Below are positions 52,441 through 60,221 of a stretch of 64,000 bases of DNA, piece by piece. The DNA is from Micromonospora sp. Llam0 (GTDB lineage Bacteria > Actinomycetota > Actinomycetes > Mycobacteriales > Micromonosporaceae): contig NZ_RJJY01000002.1 of NCBI RefSeq assembly GCF_003751085.1, positions 2,046,001-2,110,000 of the forward strand, in the 5' to 3' direction. The position numbers and the translations under genes are program-made. The notes below the pieces were generated by a model. It did no database searches. It saw only the letters and a program-made list of their open reading frames with translations, and was not told where the DNA came from. Positions within the stretch are counted from its first letter, which is position 1. Each line of letters starts with the position of its first letter.

Positions 52441-53345
52441 ACCTGCCCGCCAACATCGAGGTGATCGCGGTCGTCGCCGGCGCCGCCTGCATCGGTGGCC
52501 TGGTCCTCGCCGTCGTCGCGCTGATCGGCACCAGCCGGCCACCTGGGCCGCCGTCGCGCGCCGGGCTGCTGGTGCGTCGGCTGTGGCTGGGCTCCGGCGC
52601 CAGCCGCCGTGAGCAGCGCCAGCATCAGGCGCTGCTGGTCGCCGCCGGGCTGGTCGGCGCGTTCGCCTTCCTGATCACCGGCCTGCCGGTGGCCGGCGTT
52701 CTGGTCGCCGTCGCCGTGCCGGGGGCACCGTGGCTGTTCAACGTCGGCAAGGCGGAGCGGCGGGCGATCGCCCGGATCGAGGCCGTCGGCGAGTGGACCC
52801 GCCGACTCAAGGATGTCTCCGGCACCGGCCAGGGCCTGCAGCAGGCGATCATCGGCACGGTCAGCACCGCCCCTGAGCAGATCAACCCGGAGGTACGGGA
52901 CCTGGCGACCCGGTTGCAGGCCGGCTGGCTGGGCCGGACCGCTCTGCTGGCGTTCGCCGACGAGATCGGCGACCCGGTCTGCGACCAGGTGGTGGCGGCG
53001 CTGATCCTGCACCTCACCGACCGGGGTGAGCGGCTCGGTGACGTGCTGGGGTCGATCGCGAACGCGGCCGCCGCCGAGGTCGCCACCCGACGCGAGGTGG
53101 AGGCCAAACGCACCCAGCCCCGGTTCGCGGTGCGATTCCTGACCGTGATGACCCTGCTGGTCCTCGGGTACGGGCTGGTCAACCCGGACTACATGGCGCC
53201 GTACGGCACGCCGACCGGCCAACTGGTGATGGTCTCGCTGGGCGGCCTGTTCGTCGCGCTGCTCGTCTGGGTGCGGCAGATGAGCATCCCGCCCCGACCG
53301 GCCCGGTTCCTCGCCGCCCCGGACCCCGACGAGGTGCTGACATGA
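52437..53345 (+). CDS. tadB: Tad platform membrane protein TadB
   Basis: A 302-residue T2SS-F-domain protein with helices near residues 8-28, 60-95 and 230-290. The central cytoplasmic part contains the family pattern IARIEAVGEWTRRLKD, QGLQQAI, and LTDRGERLGDVLGSIANAAAAEV. It makes the inner-membrane platform with TadC. GTG start overlapping tadA; end overlaps tadC by 4 bases. Confidence 0.9.
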   Translation: MNLPANIEVIAVVAGAACIGGLVLAVVALIGTSRPPGPPSRAGLLVRRLWLGSGASRREQRQHQALLVAAGLVGAFAFLITGLPVAGVLVAVAVPGAPWLFNVGKAERRAIARIEAVGEWTRRLKDVSGTGQGLQQAIIGTVSTAPEQINPEVRDLATRLQAGWLGRTALLAFADEIGDPVCDQVVAALILHLTDRGERLGDVLGSIANAAAAEVATRREVEAKRTQPRFAVRFLTVMTLLVLGYGLVNPDYMAPYGTPTGQLVMVSLGGLFVALLVWVRQMSIPPRPARFLAAPDPDEVLT

Positions 53346-54211
53346 TCCTGAACTGGCAGTTGACCGTCGCGGTGGTCAGTGGGGCGCTGGTCGGGCTCGG
53401 GTTGTTCCTGTTGCTGCGGGAGACCAGCCCGGCCACGCCGGCGCTCGGGCCGGCGCTGCGCCGACTGCACCACACCCAGGGCCGGCCGGGTGTGGTCGCC
53501 GCCGACGGCGATCTGGCCTGGATGACCGGTGTGGTCCGGTGGCTGCGGCCACCGCACAAGGAGCTCGCCCTGCTCGGGCGGACCCCGGAGCAGTACGCCC
53601 TGTCGCTGCTGCTGTCGGCGTTGATCGGGCTGGTCGCGCCGCCGGTGCTGGGCATGGCGCTCGGCGTGGTCGGCATCGACCTGCCGGTCGCCGTACCGGT
53701 GGCCGCCGGCCTGGTGCTGGCGGCGGCGGCCGCGCTGATCGCTCACCAGGACGTGCTGAGCAAGGCCCGGCAGGCCCGGCGGGAGTTCAGCCGGGCGGTC
53801 TGCACCTATCTGGACCTCGTCGCGTTGCAGCTGTCCGCGGCGCACGGGCCGGTGCAGGCGCTGGAACGGGCGGCGAAGGTGTGCGACGGCTGGGTCTTCG
53901 AACGGATCCGGGAGGCGCTGCGGCTGGCCCAGCTGCAGATGCATTCGCCCTGGGACGAGTTGCGGGACCTGTCCGACCAGATCGGCGTGCCGGAGCTCGG
54001 TGACGTCGGGTCGATCATGCAGTCGTCGGGCACCGAAGGCGCCCAGGTGCACGAGACGTTGCGCAGCCGCGCCGACTCGTTGCGCGACCAGATCAGGACC
54101 GACAACCTGGCCCGGGCGGAGGCGGTCACCGGCCGGCTCGACATCCCGGGCGCCTTCCTGGTCTTTGTCCTGATCGGATTCGTCCTCTATCCCTTCCTGG
54201 CCCGGATCTGA
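53342..54211 (+). CDS. tadC: Tad platform membrane protein TadC
   Basis: A 289-residue T2SS-F-domain protein, the partner of TadB. It has an N-terminal helix, two helices around residues 80-140, a cytoplasmic domain (FSRAVCTYLDLVALQLSAAH, GPVQALERA, TEGAQVHETLRSRADSLRDQ) and a C-terminal helix (GAFLVFVLIGFVLYPFL). ATG start coupled to tadB. Confidence 0.9.
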   Translation: MILNWQLTVAVVSGALVGLGLFLLLRETSPATPALGPALRRLHHTQGRPGVVAADGDLAWMTGVVRWLRPPHKELALLGRTPEQYALSLLLSALIGLVAPPVLGMALGVVGIDLPVAVPVAAGLVLAAAAALIAHQDVLSKARQARREFSRAVCTYLDLVALQLSAAHGPVQALERAAKVCDGWVFERIREALRLAQLQMHSPWDELRDLSDQIGVPELGDVGSIMQSSGTEGAQVHETLRSRADSLRDQIRTDNLARAEAVTGRLDIPGAFLVFVLIGFVLYPFLARI

Positions 54212-54268
54212 CCGCCCGGATCTGACCGCCCGGCGACCGCCGGACAGACCCCCGAAAGGACACTCACC

Positions 54269-54511
54269 ATGCAGATATTCACCCGCCTCTACCTAGCGGT
54301 GGCCGGCCGACTCGCCGAGCTGCGCGCCGCCGACGAACGGGACCGGGGGGACAGCCCGGTCCCCACAGCAGTGATCATCGTCGGGCTGGCGCTCGTCGCG
54401 ATCGCCGTCCTCGCCTGGGCGTCGAACCTGGCGTTCGACTTCATGAACGCCAACCCGGACCCGACCAGCGACCTGCCGGACTCGGGCAACTTCCCGGGTG
54501 GCGGCGATTGA
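54269..54511 (+). CDS. Candidate Flp-type pilin (80 residues)
   Basis: A short single-span protein: 30 charged residues, then SPVPTAVIIVGLALVAIAVL and a Asn/Asp/Pro-rich outer tail. GAAAGGA precedes the ATG. Size and place between tadC and the TadE-like genes fit the major Flp pilin of actinobacterial Tad clusters, although the canonical Gly-x4-Glu processing site is not obvious. It may instead be a small accessory membrane protein. The stop overlaps the next possible TTG start. Confidence 0.6.
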   Translation: MQIFTRLYLAVAGRLAELRAADERDRGDSPVPTAVIIVGLALVAIAVLAWASNLAFDFMNANPDPTSDLPDSGNFPGGGD

Positions 54512-54519
54512 TCGGCGAC

Positions 54520-55005
54520 ATGCGTCGACTGCTGGCCGGCCGGGCGGGCCGGACCACCCCCACCCCGGTGGTCCGGCCCGCCCCCACCCCGGTGGTCCAG
54601 CATGCCCGGGACCGGGGCGCGGCCCCGGTCGAGTTGGCCATCCTGCTGCCGGCGATCCTGCTGCTGCTGTTCGCGTCGATCCAGGTCGCCGCGCTGTTCC
54701 TGGCCCGTACCGTGGCGTTGAGCGCCGCCCAGCAGGCGGTCACCGCCGAACGCGGCTACGACGCGTTGGGCAGCGGCAACGCCGACACCGGGGTGGGTGC
54801 GCAGCGCGCCGCCGCGTTCCTCGCCGACGCCGGCGACTGGCTCGACCCGGACCCGCTGCCGGAGCCGTCGGTCGACCCGGACGGGCGGTACGTGTCGTAC
54901 ACCGTCAGCGGTAAGGCACTGTCGCTGGTGCCGGGCGTGACGTTCACCGTCAGCGAGACCGCGAACGGCGAGATCGAGCGGTTCGAGCAGGTCGCGGGAG
55001 GCTGA
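54520..55005 (+). CDS. TadE-like pseudopilin 1
   Basis: About 161 residues. After a Pro/Thr/Arg-rich start with a duplicated PTPVVRPA/PTPVVQ segment, it has RDRGAAPVELAILLPAILLLLF, the TadE-type motif (charged-Gly-x-Ala-x-Val-Glu then hydrophobic helix). The remaining outer domain is about 100 residues. An earlier TTG at 54508 overlaps the pilin stop and is an alternative start. Probably a minor pilin processed by the prepilin peptidase. Confidence 0.8.
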   Translation: MRRLLAGRAGRTTPTPVVRPAPTPVVQHARDRGAAPVELAILLPAILLLLFASIQVAALFLARTVALSAAQQAVTAERGYDALGSGNADTGVGAQRAAAFLADAGDWLDPDPLPEPSVDPDGRYVSYTVSGKALSLVPGVTFTVSETANGEIERFEQVAGG

Positions 55006-55007
55006 TC

Positions 55008-55481
55008 GTGCGGCGACGCCATGCGGGCTCCGACCGGGGCCGTGACCGGGGCTCCGTCTCGGTGGAGGTGGCCATCCTCACCCCGGCGTTCCTGCTGCTG
55101 GTCGTCGTCGCCTGGGTGACCGGGCGGACGGTGCTGGCCCGCAACGCCCTGGACGCGGCGGCGCACGACGCCGCCCGCGCCGCCTCCATCTCCCGGTCCG
55201 TAACCGAGGCGCAGACCAACGCCGAGTACGCCGCGCAGCAGCGCCTCGACTGGGAGGGCATTGCCTGCGCTGGGGAGCCGACCGCCGACTTCGCCCCGAA
55301 CGGGGTGGACACCCTGACCAAGGCGTTCGCCACCGCGCCCGGCAGCACCACCGCGCTGATTCACGTACGGGTCAGCTGCACCGTCCAGTTCGGTGATCTG
55401 GGGCTGCCCTGGGTGGCGCAGGACCGGCTGCTCCGCGCCGATTTCCGATCCCCACTGGACCGCTACCGGGGGCGGGAATGA
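55008..55481 (+). CDS. TadE-like pseudopilin 2
   Basis: A 157-residue protein with DRGSVSVEVAILTPAFLLLVVV, the TadE motif with glutamate, then an outer domain with two Cys residues (GIACAGE, RVSCTVQ) likely to form a disulphide. GTG start 2 bases after the previous gene; end overlaps the next by 4 bases. Confidence 0.82.
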   Translation: MRRRHAGSDRGRDRGSVSVEVAILTPAFLLLVVVAWVTGRTVLARNALDAAAHDAARAASISRSVTEAQTNAEYAAQQRLDWEGIACAGEPTADFAPNGVDTLTKAFATAPGSTTALIHVRVSCTVQFGDLGLPWVAQDRLLRADFRSPLDRYRGRE

Positions 55482-55948
55482 GCCGCCAGCGGCCGGGCGT
55501 CGACCGCCAGCAGCCTGGTGGAACCCGCGACGCGTACGGTCACCGCGACGCGGGGCGGGTCAGCGTCTTCCTCGCCGTGGCCTTCCTCGCCGTGGCCACC
55601 GTCCTCGGCATCACCGTGGACGCCGCCGGTAAGTACCGCACCAAGCAACGGGCGGACAACCTGGCCGCCGAGGCGGCCCGTACCGGCGGGCAGCAGATCG
55701 ACATCGGTCTGGCGGTCAGCGGGGAGGGCCAGTTCATCGACGTCCCGGCGGCCACCGCCGCGGTCGACCACTACTTCGACGACCTGCCCGGGGTGACCGG
55801 GTACACGGTCGAGGTCGCTGCGGATCAGCAGCAGCTGACGGTGACCGTCGACATGACCTACGAGACCACCATGCTCAGCCTCTTCGGTTTCCCGTCGGGG
55901 ATCCCGGTGACCGGGCAGGCCACCGCCGTGCTCCGGACCGACCCGTAG
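55478..55948 (+). CDS. TadG-like pilus assembly protein
   Basis: A 156-residue protein with the helix DAGRVSVFLAVAFLAVATVLG followed by ITVDAAGKYRTKQRADNLAAEAARTG, the TadG/RsaL-like pattern found in these clusters. The usual Glu is absent. Outer part is a small beta-rich domain. It overlaps the preceding gene by 4 bases. Confidence 0.78.
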   Translation: MSRQRPGVDRQQPGGTRDAYGHRDAGRVSVFLAVAFLAVATVLGITVDAAGKYRTKQRADNLAAEAARTGGQQIDIGLAVSGEGQFIDVPAATAAVDHYFDDLPGVTGYTVEVAADQQQLTVTVDMTYETTMLSLFGFPSGIPVTGQATAVLRTDP

Positions 55949-55978
55949 CGGAAGCTGACCCCTCGAGAGGAGCGGCAC

Positions 55979-57163
55979 ATGCGCGCGACCCGCGTTTCCC
56001 CCGTCCGGCGGCTCGGGCAGGTCCTCACCGGCCTGAGTGCGCTGATCATCCTGTTGATCCTGCTCGTCGGCGCGCCGGTCGCGCTGCTCGCGTTCGCCGG
56101 CAACCCGCTGCCCGACCACCTGCCCGGCGTCGACGAGATCGGCACCGCGCTGACCAGCCGCGACGACGGGCAGCTGTTCATCCGGGCGTTGGCGGTCGCC
56201 GGCTGGTTGGGTTGGGCGACGTTCCTGCTGTCGGTGCTGGTGGAGGTGCCGGCCCGACTGCGGCGGCGGCCGGCACCGAAACTGCCCGGCATGGGCCGGC
56301 AGCAGCGGGTTGCCGCCGCGCTGGTCGGATCGATCTCGCTGATCCTGGTGGCCGGTCCGGCGGCGGCGTACGCCGCACCGGGGCCGGTCGAGGCGACCTC
56401 GGCGGCGGTGGTGGGCACCGGGTTCGGCAGCGCCCCTGAGCTTGCCGCGCCCGCCGGCCAGCACTCGACGCCGAACCAGCTCGTCGGTGTCACCGGGCGG
56501 TCCGCCGCGCCGGCGCCGGCCGCCGTGGGCTCCCCTGCCCCGCTGGTCTCGCCGGCCGCGTTGCACACGCTCGCGGCGGCCCCCACCGGCCCGGGCGCCG
56601 ACGGCACCGCGCCGACGGACCAGCCGGACGAGGCGGCGGAGCCGGCCGTGTACCGGGTCGCCAAGGGCGACTACCTCGGCCACATCGCCGACCGCTATCT
56701 CGGCGGGTTCAGTGACTACCAGGAGCTGGCCGACCTCAACGAGATCGGCGACCCGGACCGGATCCGGGCCGGACAGCTGCTGCGGTTGCCTGCCGAGGCG
56801 ACGGACACCGGCGTCCGGCCGCACGCCACCGGCACAGTCGTCACCCCGGCGGTGACGCCCACCCCGTCGCAGCCGACGCCGGAGCAGCCGGCGGCTCCGC
56901 AGACCCCGCCGCCGGTCGACGTACCGTCGGACGCTGACCGCCCCGCCTGGCAGGTGGACAACGACGCCACCGGCAACCTCGGCGGCGGCGTCTCCGCCGG
57001 CCGGCCCGGGCCGGAGCAGAACCTGAACCGCCCCCTCGCGGTGACTGCGGTGATCACCGCGGCGAGCATCGTCGGCGCGCAGATCGGCACCATGCTCGGG
57101 CTGAAGCGGCGTACCGCCGGAACGTCCGGCGAGACCGGCCGGCACCGCCGCGACCAGGGCTGA
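55979..57163 (+). CDS. Membrane LysM-domain protein of the Tad cluster
   Basis: A 394-residue protein with helices at about 20-45, 75-95 and 120-142, a long Ala/Pro-rich spacer, then a LysM domain (VYRVAKGDYLGHIADRYLG, LNEIGDPDRIRAGQLLRLP, about 220-275) that should bind peptidoglycan. A Pro/Thr-rich segment and a final helix (AVTAVITAASIVGAQIGTM) follow. GAGAGGAG precedes the ATG. It probably anchors or guides the pilus through the cell wall. It is the last gene of the cluster. Confidence 0.8.
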   Translation: MRATRVSPVRRLGQVLTGLSALIILLILLVGAPVALLAFAGNPLPDHLPGVDEIGTALTSRDDGQLFIRALAVAGWLGWATFLLSVLVEVPARLRRRPAPKLPGMGRQQRVAAALVGSISLILVAGPAAAYAAPGPVEATSAAVVGTGFGSAPELAAPAGQHSTPNQLVGVTGRSAAPAPAAVGSPAPLVSPAALHTLAAAPTGPGADGTAPTDQPDEAAEPAVYRVAKGDYLGHIADRYLGGFSDYQELADLNEIGDPDRIRAGQLLRLPAEATDTGVRPHATGTVVTPAVTPTPSQPTPEQPAAPQTPPPVDVPSDADRPAWQVDNDATGNLGGGVSAGRPGPEQNLNRPLAVTAVITAASIVGAQIGTMLGLKRRTAGTSGETGRHRRDQG

Positions 57164-57213
57164 CCGGGGCTGACCCGAGCCGTACCGCCGCGACCGGGGC
57201 CGGCCCGGCTTGC

Positions 57214-58764
57214 TCAGTCGCCGGCCGGCCGGAGCTGCCGCTTGTCCGGCTTGCCGCTCGGCCCGACCGGCACCACGTCGATGAAGGTGACGGTACGGGG
57301 CCGGCTGGCCTGGCCGAGCCGGTCGGCCACCAGCTCACCCAGCTCGGTCGGGTCCGGCCGCTCGGCGGTGGTCGGCACGACGAAGGCGTGCACGGCCTCC
57401 CCGCTCTGCTCGTCGGGCATCCCGACCACGTACGCCTCGGCCACGCCGGGATGGCTGGCCAGGACCCGCTCGATCGGGCCGGCGTACCGGACGTCGGCGT
57501 GCACGATGATCACGTCCCGGATCCGGCCGAGCAGGTACAGGTAGCCGTCGGCGTCGAAGCGGGCGAGATCGCGGGTCCGTACCCAGCCGTCGATGAACAC
57601 GTCCGCCGTCTCGGCCGGGTCGCCCCAGTAGCCGGCGGCCTGGCCGGGGCTACGGACGAACAGCTCGCCCTCACCTCCGTCCGGCACCGGGTTGCCGGAA
57701 CCGTCCCGGATCTGCGTCTGCACCATCTCGGCGGGCCGGCCGACGCTGGCCAGCCGGGCCGGTGCCCCGGCCGTCTCGGCCGGGGTCAGAATCGAGATCA
57801 GGCCCGCTTCGGTCTGGCCGTACCCGTTGTAGACGATCGGCCCCAGCACCGCCTCGGCCTGCGCCAGCCGGCCGGGCTCCAGCGGTGACCCGGAGACCAG
57901 CAGGGCACGCAACGAACCGAGGTCGACCGGGTCGGTGCGCTGGCCGGTGACCAGCTGGTGCAGTCGGGGCACGGCGGCCACGCTGGCGGTCGCCCGCAGC
58001 CGGGTGATCGCCGAAGGCAGGAACGGCTCCGGCCCGCCGGTGGGTTCGGCGATCACGGCGGTACCACCGGCGGCCAGGGTCAGCACGGTGTACTCCATCA
58101 TCACCTGGCTGCTCAGCGATCCGAAGACCAGGAAGCGGTCCAGCTTCGTGGCCAGGTCGCGGATCGCCGCCGGCCACCGGTCGGGGTACGCCGCCCATCC
58201 CGCGCCGAGCCCGGCGTACGTCTCGACGCAGCCTTTCGGGTCGCCGGTGCTGCCACTGGTGTAGACGATCCGCCCGGCGTCCGCCGGACGACCGGCGCAG
58301 TCCAGTGCGGTCGCCGACGGCGGCCCGGCGAGCAGGTCGCCGACGGCGAGCAGGTCGAGTTCGTCGGCTGCGCCCCGCAGCTCGTCGGTCGCCGTCGACC
58401 GGTCGACCACCACCGCCCGGTTGGCCGGCGTGGTAGCGGTACCGCCACCGGTGAGGACGTGACGCAACTGCTTGGGGGTCAGACCGCCGCGCACCCCGCA
58501 GACCCGGGCGCCGACCACCTGGGCGGCGATCATGGCGGCGAATGCCTCCGGCGAGACGCCGAGCGTCATCGCCACCCCGTCGCCCGGCCCGATTCCCGCC
58601 GCCCGCAGACCGGTGCTGATCCGCCCGACGGCGTCCAGCAGCTCGGCGCCGGTGACCTCGCGCGCGCCGTGCTCGAACACCGTCCGGTCGGCGGCGGCTG
58701 CCAGCAGGTCCAGGATCTGCCGCGGGTACGCCTGGGGCGGGGTGCCCGGCTCAGTTGCTGGCAT
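57214..58764 (-). CDS. AMP-dependent acyl/aryl-CoA ligase or adenylating enzyme
   Basis: A 516-residue ANL-superfamily enzyme that activates a carboxylate with ATP. Core motifs: YTSGSTGDPKG (A3), YNGYGQTEAG (A5), GELFVRSPGQAAGYWGDP, WVRTRDLARFDADGYLYLLGR (A7) and the catalytic lysine in PSGKPDKRQL (A10). The A8 hinge reads GRIRDVIIVHADVRYAGPIE, where the usual Gly and Glu-Ile-Glu pattern is altered. Substrate is not predictable. It is divergent from the 2-hydroxyacid oxidase-P450 pair and shares its upstream region, so a common pathway is possible. Confidence 0.85.
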   Translation of the reverse strand: MPATEPGTPPQAYPRQILDLLAAAADRTVFEHGAREVTGAELLDAVGRISTGLRAAGIGPGDGVAMTLGVSPEAFAAMIAAQVVGARVCGVRGGLTPKQLRHVLTGGGTATTPANRAVVVDRSTATDELRGAADELDLLAVGDLLAGPPSATALDCAGRPADAGRIVYTSGSTGDPKGCVETYAGLGAGWAAYPDRWPAAIRDLATKLDRFLVFGSLSSQVMMEYTVLTLAAGGTAVIAEPTGGPEPFLPSAITRLRATASVAAVPRLHQLVTGQRTDPVDLGSLRALLVSGSPLEPGRLAQAEAVLGPIVYNGYGQTEAGLISILTPAETAGAPARLASVGRPAEMVQTQIRDGSGNPVPDGGEGELFVRSPGQAAGYWGDPAETADVFIDGWVRTRDLARFDADGYLYLLGRIRDVIIVHADVRYAGPIERVLASHPGVAEAYVVGMPDEQSGEAVHAFVVPTTAERPDPTELGELVADRLGQASRPRTVTFIDVVPVGPSGKPDKRQLRPAGD

Positions 58765-59102
58765 GGTCGACGAACTCCTTGATGGACACGGCCGGCATGG
58801 GGCGATGCTAGCGGTTCGGATTCAGAAATTACTCAGACCGGGATCCGGGTACGGGGAGCCGGATCCCGGGCTGCGGCACCAGAGCCGGACGGCCGGCTGA
58901 GACCGTTCTGAGAATCCGTGGCTACGGTCAGGGAGGTGATCAGCCAAACGGCGACCAGGATCGATATCTTCGATCTGACTGGCTCCTTGCATCCGGCCAA
59001 CCTACGGCGCGTGGCTGTCGCAGTGCACATCGAGGTCACTGCGGCGATACGCGGCCGGGTGCAGGGTCACCGCCCGTCCCGTCGCCCGGCCACCGTACGC
59101 CG
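58765..59102. promoter_or_regulatory. Divergent promoter region between the ligase and oxidase genes, with a possible small upstream frame
   Basis: The region probably carries both promoters. A plus-strand frame from a GTG at 58918 to a TGA at 59104-59106 encodes a 62-residue Arg/Val-rich peptide whose stop overlaps the oxidase ATG. Its third-position GC (about three quarters) is lower than in clear genes nearby and it lacks homology I recognise. It could be a leader or precursor peptide or chance. Confidence 0.4.
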
Positions 59103-60221
59103 ATGAACGGGTACGCCCTGGCCGGCGGCCCTGCCCCGGTGAACCTGGCCGATCTGCGGGCGGCGGCCGGTCGCCGGCTCGACCCGGCACACGACGACTT
59201 CTTCGCTGGCGGTGCCGGCGACGAACGGACGGTACGGGACAACGAGGCCGCCTTCGACGCCTACCGCGTACTGCCTCGGGTGCTGCGCGGTGCCGGCGAC
59301 CGCGACCTGCGCACGCAACTGCTCGGTGAGACGCTGGCGATGCCGGTGCTGGTGGCGCCGACGGCGTTCCACCGGCTCGCCCATCCGGACGGTGAGGTGG
59401 GCTCTGCCCGCGCGACTGCGGCGGCCGGCACCCTCATGGTGGTGAGCATGGCCGCCACCACACCGGTGGAGAAGATCGCAGCCGCAGCGGCGACGCCCCG
59501 GCCATCGGCGACCAGCGGTCCGGGTCGGCCGCCGAAGCTGTGGTTCCAGCTCTACCCGCAGCCGGACCTGGCGTTCACCGAGTCGCTGATCCGGCGCGCC
59601 GAGGCCGCCGGCTGCGGTGCCCTGGTGGTCACCGTCGACTCGCCGGTCTTCGGCCGGCGCGAACGGGATCTGCGCAACGGCTTCCTCGACCTGCCGGACG
59701 GGTTGTGCTGCGAGAACATGCGCGATCCGGAGACCGGAAAGGTCCGGTCGATCACGATGGACGCCGGGCTGGACTGGCGGCGGATCGAGTGGCTGCGGGC
59801 AACGACCCTACTGCCCATCGTCCTCAAAGGAATTCTGCATCCCGCCGACGCCGCGCTGGCGGTCGAACACGGCGCCGACGCGGTGCTGGTGTCGAACCAC
59901 GGCGGTCGGCAGCTCGACGGCGTACCGGCCAGCCTCGACGCACTGCCCGCCATCGTCGACGCGGTGGCGGGTCGCCTGCCGGTGCTGCTCGACGGCGGGG
60001 TGCGGCGCGGCACCGACGTACTCACCGCGCTGGCGTTGGGTGCCACCGCCGTCGGCGTCGGCCGGCCGGTCCTGTGGGGTCTGGCCGCCGCCGGTGAAGC
60101 CGGCGTGCGGCAGGTGCTGGAGCTGCTGCGGGCCGACCTGGACCGGACGTTGGCGCTGGCCGGGGCCGCCCGCCCGGCTGAGGTCACCGCCGACCTGATC
60201 ACCCCGGCGGTACGGCGGTGA
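59103..60221 (+). CDS. FMN-dependent 2-hydroxyacid oxidase/dehydrogenase
   Basis: A 372-residue TIM-barrel flavoenzyme of the glycolate oxidase/lactate dehydrogenase/hydroxymandelate oxidase family. The active-site signature SNHGGRQLDG holds catalytic His266 and Arg269. APTAFHRLAHPDGE, LWFQLYPQPD, the LKGILHP lysine, and VLLDGGVRRGTDVLTALALGA with GVGRP (FMN phosphate site) are all present. The first active-site Tyr of glycolate oxidase is replaced (DDFFAGGAGDE). Oxidase members make hydrogen peroxide. The stop overlaps the next gene by 4 bases, so it is translationally coupled to the P450. Confidence 0.92.
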   Translation: MNGYALAGGPAPVNLADLRAAAGRRLDPAHDDFFAGGAGDERTVRDNEAAFDAYRVLPRVLRGAGDRDLRTQLLGETLAMPVLVAPTAFHRLAHPDGEVGSARATAAAGTLMVVSMAATTPVEKIAAAAATPRPSATSGPGRPPKLWFQLYPQPDLAFTESLIRRAEAAGCGALVVTVDSPVFGRRERDLRNGFLDLPDGLCCENMRDPETGKVRSITMDAGLDWRRIEWLRATTLLPIVLKGILHPADAALAVEHGADAVLVSNHGGRQLDGVPASLDALPAIVDAVAGRLPVLLDGGVRRGTDVLTALALGATAVGVGRPVLWGLAAAGEAGVRQVLELLRADLDRTLALAGAARPAEVTADLITPAVRR

